Shown here: one piece after another, positions 56,612-64,000 of the stretch
Layout: every line of letters begins with the position of its first letter
Numbering within the stretch: position 1 is the first letter of the stretch
DNA from: Staphylococcus simiae
Lineage (GTDB): Bacteria > Bacillota > Bacilli > Staphylococcales > Staphylococcaceae
Assembly (NCBI RefSeq): GCF_017357005.1
Contig: NZ_CP071589.1
Location: 186,001 to 250,000 of the forward strand
DNA length: 64,000 nucleotides
Reading direction: 5' to 3'
Made by a program: the position numbers and the translations under genes
The notes under the pieces: model-generated
What the model saw: only the letters and a program-made list of their open reading frames with translations
Told to the model about the DNA's origin: nothing
Database searches by the model: none

Positions 56612-56646
56612 TTATTAACGATTATTAAAAAGTAAAGGAGAGATAG

Positions 56647-58089
<1,443 letters not shown>

Positions 58090-58112
58090 TTATCCAAGGA
58101 GTGTCATCGATA

Positions 58113-58919
58113 ATGAAGTTGAAATTGGTTGTTACTGATATGGATGGAACATTTTTAAACCCACAAGGTGATATTGATCATGAAGCATTTCGACAATTAA
58201 AAGCTAGATGTCAAAGTAATGATATAACATTTGCTTTTTGTACGGGGAAACAATGTGAGAGAGTAGCGCAAATATTAGATGGCTTAGAACAAGATACTTA
58301 TATTGTTGGCGATAGCGCAACGCGTATTCAATATAATCACCAAACAATTTGGGCTGAAACATTTAACAAAGAATTAGGACTAGAATTAATTGAACGATTG
58401 CGTCATATTGACCCTCAACAAACAGTCATTGTGTGTACTGATAATAAAGCATATGTTCAGCGTGGTATAAGTGATGCTGAACAAAAAATAGTGCATGGCT
58501 CTTATGAAAATGTGGAATATATTAATGATTATAGTGACATTAGCGAAGACTTTGTTAAAGTGACTGTACATGATGCTAACAAAGCATGTATTGATAATGC
58601 TACTTATTTAAAAGACTTTGAAGATCGTTTGTATGTTGTGGCAGCTGATGCAGAATGGATTGACATTGCTAAAAAAGGTGTGCATAAAGGGTCAACGATG
58701 GAACAATTGCAACAACGCTTAGGTGTAGATGCTAGTGAAACGATTGTCTTCGGTGATGGTTTGAATGATATTGAATTATTTAAGATTGCTGATACAAGAG
58801 TGGCCATGGATAATGCTTATCCAGAGTTAAAAGAACATGCTGATATTATTGCAAAATCAAATCAGCATAATGGTGTCATACACACGTTGAATACATTGTT
58901 AGATTTATATGAGGCATAA
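58113..58919 (+). CDS. HAD-superfamily sugar-phosphatase-like protein (Cof type)
   Basis: AAGGAG is 11 bases before the ATG at 58113 and overlaps an upstream GTG, so 268 residues is preferred. Motif I is VVTDMDGTFL with the nucleophile Asp, motif II is FCTGK, the motif III Lys is in KKGVHKGSTM, and motif IV is FGDGLNDIELF. The large C2-type cap is that of Cof/YidA phosphatases, which dephosphorylate sugar phosphates and FMN-like compounds. It is in one operon with bglA and may relieve sugar-phosphate accumulation. Confidence 0.9.
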   Translation: MKLKLVVTDMDGTFLNPQGDIDHEAFRQLKARCQSNDITFAFCTGKQCERVAQILDGLEQDTYIVGDSATRIQYNHQTIWAETFNKELGLELIERLRHIDPQQTVIVCTDNKAYVQRGISDAEQKIVHGSYENVEYINDYSDISEDFVKVTVHDANKACIDNATYLKDFEDRLYVVAADAEWIDIAKKGVHKGSTMEQLQQRLGVDASETIVFGDGLNDIELFKIADTRVAMDNAYPELKEHADIIAKSNQHNGVIHTLNTLLDLYEA

Positions 58920-58936
58920 GATGAAACTATAATAAA

Positions 58937-58975
58937 AAGGAGTTCTGGGACGAATAACTCGACTCAGAACTCCTT
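58937..58975. terminator. Bidirectional terminator
   Basis: AAGGAGTTCTG pairs perfectly with CAGAACTCCTT between convergent genes, with T/A runs outside. Confidence 0.85.
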
Positions 58976-58982
58976 GTTTATA

Positions 58983-59738
58983 TTATTTTTTAGCTGCAAA
59001 GACAATATAGTTCATATCTTTGCGCAATTTCGACATTGTTTTAAACATTGTAAAGAACATCGGTCTATTCTCTTTTTTAAGTGCATTTTTAATGATTTTA
59101 ACAGTACCTAACAATCCTTCATCATAAATCATACCTTTGGGTGTCATTAATGACATAGGGCCATTGTTAAATTTGATATTGTTAAAGCCTGTATGGTTAT
59201 ATAATGCTAACCAATCATTTTTAATTTGTGGTGACACATTTACATTGATTGCTGATGATAATTGCTCAATGATAGCGTCTTTTTTATCTTCATTAGTAAT
59301 CACGATATCGTGTGTCAGTAATACACCACCAGGTTTTAATACACGGTAGTATTCAGCTAAAGCTTTTTCTTTAGCTTTGACAGGCAACATCGTTAACATT
59401 GCTTCATTCAAGATAATATCAAACGAATTATCTTCAAATGGTAGTTGCATTGCATTCGCTTGTTGCACATCAATAAGATGCTCTAACTTAGCTTTAGAAA
59501 TATTGTTACGTGCTTTATTTAAAGCTTTATTATTCAAATCCACTGCATCGATATGGCAACCATATGTTTGAGCAAGGTAGATAGATGTAGTACACATATT
59601 GCATGCTACTTCTAATACACGTTTTTGAGATGAAAAGTGACCTTGCTGTATCAACCAATCAGTGGCCTTTTTACCGCCTGGGCGTAATCTTGTCTTACCT
59701 AATTTAGCTAAAAATGTGTGTCCGGCTTCTTTCGACAT
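58983..59738 (-). CDS. SAM-dependent methyltransferase under a Fur box
   Basis: The ATG at 59738 is 9 bases after AAGGAGG and gives 251 residues; an ATG six bases earlier is too close to that site. It is a class I methyltransferase: motif I VLEVACNMC (with Asn-Met-Cys in place of the usual GCG), motif II DAVDLNN, then NEAMLTMLP and VLKPGGVLLTHD. The substrate is not evident. A near-perfect Fur box lies directly upstream of the ribosome site, so it should be repressed when iron is ample. The gene stands alone. Confidence 0.87.
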   Translation of the reverse strand: MSKEAGHTFLAKLGKTRLRPGGKKATDWLIQQGHFSSQKRVLEVACNMCTTSIYLAQTYGCHIDAVDLNNKALNKARNNISKAKLEHLIDVQQANAMQLPFEDNSFDIILNEAMLTMLPVKAKEKALAEYYRVLKPGGVLLTHDIVITNEDKKDAIIEQLSSAINVNVSPQIKNDWLALYNHTGFNNIKFNNGPMSLMTPKGMIYDEGLLGTVKIIKNALKKENRPMFFTMFKTMSKLRKDMNYIVFAAKK

Positions 59739-59756
59739 AATCATATGCCTCCTTAA

Positions 59757-59771
59757 TGATAATCATTATCA
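59757..59771. promoter_or_regulatory. Fur box
   Basis: TGATAATCATTATCA is a perfect inverted repeat and equals the 15-bp core TGATAATNATTATCA recognised by Fur. It lies directly before the AAGGAGG of the methyltransferase gene, where bound repressor would block expression. Confidence 0.85.
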
Positions 59772-59895
59772 CTAATATAGCATAAACAAAGATGAAAGCT
59801 AGTATATTTTGAAAATTACAATAACTTGTCACAAATTAATTTTAAAGACAAAACAAATGAAGAATTTAATCAATCATGCTGTTCTCTAAATGTTG

Positions 59896-61266
59896 TTAAT
59901 CAATTTGTAGTCTTTTTTTGTTTAAATGATAAGCGATTGTTAAACCAATATACCAAATAGGGGATAAAATAAGACCTATACGTGTATCAGCATTGAACAT
60001 TAAGACGATAATGATAAAGATAAAGAAAGTGACAACTGCGTAGGCAGAAACAATACCACCTGGTAATTTAAAAGTACTTGCAGCGTGTAGTGCTTTATCT
60101 TTTTTCATATAACTAATATAAGCAATAACAATCAATGACCAAACGACTAATGTAATTGAAGTTGCTACTGATGTAATGTAGACAAAGACTTGTTCGGCGT
60201 TTGGAATAATAAGGTTTAATAAAACGGTAATAGAGATTAAACCACATGTGACAAATAAGGCATTTTGCGGGATACCTCTACGTGACAATTGATGCATTGC
60301 TTCTGGTGCTTGTTTCTTATCACCCAAACCGAAGAGTACACGACTATTCGCGAAGATACCACTGTTAGCTGATGAAGCAGCTGCAGTCAAGACAACGAAA
60401 TTAATCAACGTTGCTGCAAATGGTATACCTGCTAAAGCAAATAATCCAACAAATGGACTGTTAGCTGGGTTGATTTGATTCCAAGGTACAATCATCATAA
60501 TCACTGCTAATGCCCCTACATAAAAAATGATAATGCGTAAAGGCACACTGTTAATTGCTCGTGGTAAAGATTTCTGTGGATCTTTAGTCTCACCAGCTGT
60601 AATACCGATAAATTCGATACCTGTAAAGGCAAATACTGCCATTTGGAATGACATTAAGAAACCAAGTGTACCATGAGGGAACATACCGCCATGTGAATAT
60701 AAGTTACTAAAACTTGCTGTATTTCCAGAAGGTGATTTAAATGCTAATAAGACCATGACAATTCCTACAACGATAAGTGCAATAATCGTTACTACCTTAA
60801 TAAGTGAAAACCAAAATTCGAGTTCACCAAAGACCTTTGTACTAGTTAAATTAAGGGCTAAAAGTAATAATATGACTGAAAAACATGTTAACCACGCTGG
60901 AATATTGGGATTGAAATATTTTATGTATTGTGAAATAGCTGTAACATCAGCCATAACAGTAATGACCCAAGACATCCAATAAGACCAACCGACAATGAAA
61001 CCAGCGAAGGGACCTAAATATTCGTGTGCAATATCTGGAAATGATTTGAAATGAGTTCTAGCTAATAACATTTCACCCATAGCACGCATAAATAAAAATA
61101 AAAAGAACCCAACAATTATATAGGTAAATAAAATAGATGGACCTGCTTTGGAAATCGTGTTACCTGAACCAAAGAACAAACCAGTTCCAATTGCGCCACC
61201 AATTGCGATTAATTGAATATGTCTGTTACTTAACTCTCTTTTTAATTCGTTTGTCATAAATGACAT
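59896..61266 (-). CDS. Amino-acid permease, AapA/CycA-like
   Basis: This 456-residue membrane protein has 12 helices and belongs to the APC superfamily, amino-acid transporter group. Family blocks are LIAIGGAIGTGLFFGSG (first helix), FAFTGIEFIGITAGETKDPQKSLPRAIN and ASSANSGIFANSRVLFGL. It most resembles the D-serine/D-alanine/glycine transporters AapA or CycA, though related members carry proline or GABA. It works by proton symport. AGGGGGAGATG-type bases precede the ATG. It is transcribed alone. Confidence 0.9.
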   Translation of the reverse strand: MSFMTNELKRELSNRHIQLIAIGGAIGTGLFFGSGNTISKAGPSILFTYIIVGFFLFLFMRAMGEMLLARTHFKSFPDIAHEYLGPFAGFIVGWSYWMSWVITVMADVTAISQYIKYFNPNIPAWLTCFSVILLLLALNLTSTKVFGELEFWFSLIKVVTIIALIVVGIVMVLLAFKSPSGNTASFSNLYSHGGMFPHGTLGFLMSFQMAVFAFTGIEFIGITAGETKDPQKSLPRAINSVPLRIIIFYVGALAVIMMIVPWNQINPANSPFVGLFALAGIPFAATLINFVVLTAAASSANSGIFANSRVLFGLGDKKQAPEAMHQLSRRGIPQNALFVTCGLISITVLLNLIIPNAEQVFVYITSVATSITLVVWSLIVIAYISYMKKDKALHAASTFKLPGGIVSAYAVVTFFIFIIIVLMFNADTRIGLILSPIWYIGLTIAYHLNKKRLQID

Positions 61267-61599
61267 CTCCCCCTGTCGTTGAACTGACGATAGTCAGATT
61301 CAAGATTTAATTTAACCCTTTATACCACTAAAGTTACATTACACTAATTGTCTGAAAATTACAATAATTCATACGTAGTTTTTTATATAAAAATTATAAT
61401 AAAGGACGGAATATTTTTAAAAGTTGATAGTTTAAATATAGAAATATAAATATAGTGCAAACTATAACATAATGTTAAAACTGTTGAGAGGGTGAGTGGA
61501 GCGATTAAACAAAGTATTTTCTGTTTTTGACGGATTAATTAAACGCACATAGAAAGTATCGAAACATCGATCCCAAAAAATAGAGAACCAAATAAAAAA
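61267..61599. other. Intergenic region, no gene seen
   Basis: About 330 bp between the permease start and the ribokinase terminator. It should hold the permease promoter on the minus strand. I looked for a T-box or riboswitch and saw none. Confidence 0.5.
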
Positions 61600-61664
61600 G
61601 AACATAGTGAGCAAAGGCTAACGTGATCAGGTTAATCACAGTGTAGTTTGCTTGAACTATGTTC
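61600..61664 (-). terminator. Large multi-stem terminator of the ribokinase gene
   Basis: GAACATAGT pairs with ACTATGTTC, GCAAA with TTTGC, and an inner GTGAT with ATCAC. On the minus strand a TTTTTTATTT run follows the stem. At 65 bases it is larger and more branched than a plain terminator. Confidence 0.8.
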
Positions 61665-61684
61665 TGATGTTATCGTAACAATAT

Positions 61685-62599
61685 TTAATTATTAGAAATA
61701 TCACTAGCAAGAGGTATAGATGATTGTGCGCCAGATTTTTGGACAGTTAAAGAGCTAGCTTTATTCCCAAAATCTATCGCTTCTGCTAGATTATCCATCT
61801 CTTTAGTTAGCTTGCTGACAAAGGCACCAATAAATGTGTCGCCAGCTGCTGTAGTATCAATTGCTTTAACTTTATAAGCTTTAATAAGTTGATGGTCATG
61901 TTGTGTTGCATAATAAGTACCTTGTTCACCCAGTGTAATCAAGACCGTCTTGATACCAAGAGATAAAAAGTAATTGGCATTATCAATCATAGATTGCTCA
62001 TCAGTTACAGCTATACCTGATAATACTTCAGCTTCAGTTTCATTAGGAATGATCACATCGATTAACTTCAACAATGATTGGGGTAATGCTTTAGCTGGTG
62101 CCGGATTTAGTATAGTTGTGACACCGTGTTGTCTAGCAATTTCAAAAGCTTTAGTAATAGCGGGGATAGGCACTTCTAATTGTGCAACGATGAAGTCTGC
62201 ATTGATAATGGCATCTTGCGCTGTCATCACATCAGATTCATCGATGGTCATATTGGCACCACCATAGACATAAATCATATTTTGACCTTGGGAATCGACA
62301 GTAATAAATGCTTGACCTGTTTTGGTATCTTCAGATTCGAAGACATAGGACGTATCGATATTAGCTGCGTTAAAATCATCAAGCATAAAGTTGGCGATAC
62401 CATCTTTACCAATTTTAGTGATGAAGGTTGTATGTGAATTCATACGAGCAGTTGCAATAGCTTGGTTAGCGCCTTTACCACCACCATAGGATTGCTGTGC
62501 TTCTTCGATATGCAATGTTTCACCAGGTTTAGCATATCGCTCAACAGTTAAAAATTGATCTACATTTGTTGAACCTAAAATAACAACATGATTTGTCAT
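61685..62599 (-). CDS. rbsK: Ribokinase
   Basis: This 304-residue PfkB-family kinase phosphorylates ribose to ribose-5-phosphate. It has the N-terminal substrate motif GSTNVDQFL, the GGKGANQAIA block (40-49), NETEAEVLSG, and the anion hole with catalytic Asp in TTAAGDTFIGAF (near 249-260). AAGGAG precedes the ATG. The usual partners rbsD and rbsU do not follow it; a strong terminator does. The nucleoside hydrolase encoded 40 kb away releases ribose and could feed it. Confidence 0.93.
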   Translation of the reverse strand: MTNHVVILGSTNVDQFLTVERYAKPGETLHIEEAQQSYGGGKGANQAIATARMNSHTTFITKIGKDGIANFMLDDFNAANIDTSYVFESEDTKTGQAFITVDSQGQNMIYVYGGANMTIDESDVMTAQDAIINADFIVAQLEVPIPAITKAFEIARQHGVTTILNPAPAKALPQSLLKLIDVIIPNETEAEVLSGIAVTDEQSMIDNANYFLSLGIKTVLITLGEQGTYYATQHDHQLIKAYKVKAIDTTAAGDTFIGAFVSKLTKEMDNLAEAIDFGNKASSLTVQKSGAQSSIPLASDISNN

Positions 62600-62699
62600 A
62601 GGACTTCGCTCCTTAGTTATCTTTAGTCATATCATAACATGTAATTTTCTGAAGGTTGAATGTTAAGTGATTCATGGATAGGGGATTGATAAAATAAAA

Positions 62700-62743
62700 A
62701 TACGTCATATTATACAAACCAAAGTCTATATAATATGACGTAT
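62700..62743 (-). terminator. Terminator of the aminotransferase gene
   Basis: ATACGTCATATTATA pairs perfectly with TATAATATGACGTAT. On the minus strand a TTTTTATTTT run follows. Confidence 0.88.
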
Positions 62744-62751
62744 TGAATTAA

Positions 62752-63966
62752 TTAGTCGTTATAATAATCGATTAATGTTTGCATCGCTTTCGCAGGATCC
62801 AAACCTTTAACGCCTTGTTGTTGTAAATACACTGAAAAAATAGATAAGAAAGATAATAAGTTTTGTTTATTAACTACATAACCCATTAGACCAATTCTCC
62901 AAATTTTACCAGTTAATTCACCAAATGATGCAGCAATTTCTACACCAAAATTGTGTAATAAACCATTTCTGAACTGAGCATCGTCAATACCTTCAGGAAT
63001 ATTGACACAAATGACCATTTTCATTTCATTATTAGCATCTCCAAAGATAGATAAGCCTAGTGCTTCTAACGCACGTTTTAAACCTTCGTGATGATATTCA
63101 TGACGTTCAGCTCGTGCATGAACACCTTCTTCAATTGCTAATCGCAAACCAGTATATAAACCGTAAAGCATAGCTGTTGCTTCAGTGTGATGATTTAAGC
63201 GTTTGGCACTCCAATAATCTTGTAATTGTGTTAAATCTAAATAATTACTACGTATAAATGTATCATCTTCATTATCTTCAGTTGTTGTAATACCTAATTC
63301 TACACGTTTACGTTTGTTAATTTCTTCACTAAAACGATCATTAAAAGTAATAGGTGTAATGCCAGAAGGTACAGCTAAACATTTTTGTGCGCCACCAATA
63401 ACGGCATCTAATTCCCAATCGTCAACAGGAATCACAGTGCCTAAATATGTAGCTACGGCATCGACAACAGAGAAAATACCACGTTCTCTACATGCTTTAC
63501 CTAATTGATCGATAGGTTGTAAACGGCCTGTAGACGTTTCACCGTGCACAATTGCTAATACTTTTGGTTTAACTTCATCTAAAGCATCAATAATTTCTTG
63601 TTGTTCAAATACCTCACCCATCGGCTTTTGAATGTTATGAACAATACCACCAGCTCGTGTGACTAATTCTGTGAATAAATAGCCAAAGCGACCAATGATA
63701 GGTACTAGTACGACATCTCCAGGTTTAACAATACTTGCAATCACAGCTTCTAAACCAGCACGACTTGTACCGTCAATGGGGAATGACCATTGATTATGTG
63801 TTAGGAAAGATTCGCGGATTAATGACATTGTTTTGTTCATAATGTCAACGAATTCATAATCAAATTGTCCTAAAATAGTATTAGACATCGCTTGAGACAC
63901 ACGTGGGTCAACACTAACTGGTCCAGGTGTCATAATTAATCGTTTACTAATTTGTAATTCTTCCAT
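62752..63966 (-). CDS. PucG/AGXT-type class V aminotransferase
   Basis: This 404-residue PLP enzyme belongs to the alanine-glyoxylate/serine-pyruvate aminotransferase group. PLP is held by Lys195 (GGAQKCLAVPSG) and the conserved Asp169 in VVDAVATY. MTPGPVSVDPRV and GTSRAGLEA are family blocks. Residues 33-36 read GQFD, where alanine-glyoxylate enzymes usually have GHxD and ureidoglycine-glyoxylate enzymes (PucG) have Gln. This hints at purine-breakdown use, but no other purine catabolism genes are in view. GAGGTCGAAAATTT precedes the ATG. Its promoter is at the window edge. Confidence 0.85.
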   Translation of the reverse strand: MEELQISKRLIMTPGPVSVDPRVSQAMSNTILGQFDYEFVDIMNKTMSLIRESFLTHNQWSFPIDGTSRAGLEAVIASIVKPGDVVLVPIIGRFGYLFTELVTRAGGIVHNIQKPMGEVFEQQEIIDALDEVKPKVLAIVHGETSTGRLQPIDQLGKACRERGIFSVVDAVATYLGTVIPVDDWELDAVIGGAQKCLAVPSGITPITFNDRFSEEINKRKRVELGITTTEDNEDDTFIRSNYLDLTQLQDYWSAKRLNHHTEATAMLYGLYTGLRLAIEEGVHARAERHEYHHEGLKRALEALGLSIFGDANNEMKMVICVNIPEGIDDAQFRNGLLHNFGVEIAASFGELTGKIWRIGLMGYVVNKQNLLSFLSIFSVYLQQQGVKGLDPAKAMQTLIDYYND

Positions 63967-64000
63967 AAATTTTCGACCTCATTTTTTATATATTCACTCA

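Noticed and set aside
61267-61599. Possible T-box or amino-acid riboswitch before the permease
   Set aside because: No T-box sequence or specifier-like stem was found.

Overview
The window is about 64 kb of AT-rich DNA from a Staphylococcus. The evidence is the run of genes that also occurs in the S. aureus chromosome: nikA-like lipoprotein, hmp, ldh1, nucleoside hydrolase, the galactitol PTS, tarF, tarIJL, scdA, lytSR, lrgAB, bglA and rbsK. Proteins such as TarL, TarJ, LytS and LrgA look very close to the S. aureus ones as I remember them. Coagulase is absent, and several blocks do not match S. aureus. A relative of the S. aureus group (S. simiae is one candidate) therefore fits better than S. 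aureus itself. I could not run any search, so the species is inference.

Layout. 0-2.6 kb: a membrane glycerophosphodiester phosphodiesterase gene split by an IS30-family element. 2.9-6.7 kb: an SDR oxidoreductase, then a redox-type module of an FNR-like regulator divergent from a heavy-metal chaperone and a P1B ATPase, with an FNR-type operator between them. 6.9-7.9 kb: a YSIRK/LysM surface protein whose LPETG anchor is cut off by one in-frame stop. 8.6-14.9 kb: nickel/peptide-binding lipoprotein, two unrelated small-enzyme genes, a PTPS-like protein without most of its metal site, an MFS pump, and flavohemoprotein (hmp) with a small membrane protein. 15.2-19.3 kb: a group IIC-like intron placed right behind a terminator hairpin, itself broken by an IS21-family element. 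19.3-31.7 kb: ldh1 with two Rex sites, nucleoside hydrolase, SulP, a LacY-type permease, and the galactitol PTS regulon.

31.8-44.7 kb is a wall teichoic acid (WTA) island. It holds a phosphoglucomutase, a 1063-residue protein with two glycerophosphotransferase domains, tarD, tarF, tarI-tarJ-tarL, and, where S. aureus has tarS, a glycosyltransferase. That last protein has a TarM-like GT-B catalytic part and a C-terminus resembling TarS. 44.7-49.2 kb is an accessory block: V8-like protease, ClpB/ClpC-tail-like protein, WYL regulator, LPXTG protein, cytosine deaminase. 49.5-54.1 kb: scdA, lytSR, lrgAB. 54.3-64 kb: a YefM antitoxin with a dead YoeB toxin, an MFS pump, bglA with a HAD phosphatase, a methyltransferase under a Fur box, an amino-acid permease, ribokinase, and a PucG/AGXT-type aminotransferase.

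Common themes are adaptation to low oxygen, nitric oxide and redox stress (FNR-like module, hmp, ldh1/Rex, scdA), cell-envelope building and remodelling (tar genes, lytSR-lrgAB, surface proteins) and sugar use. The most interesting lead is the putative TarM/TarS hybrid at the tarS position. Other leads are the nested intron/IS, the nonsense-truncated surface protein, and a sequence pair shared by the hmp and scdA upstream regions at identical spacing.
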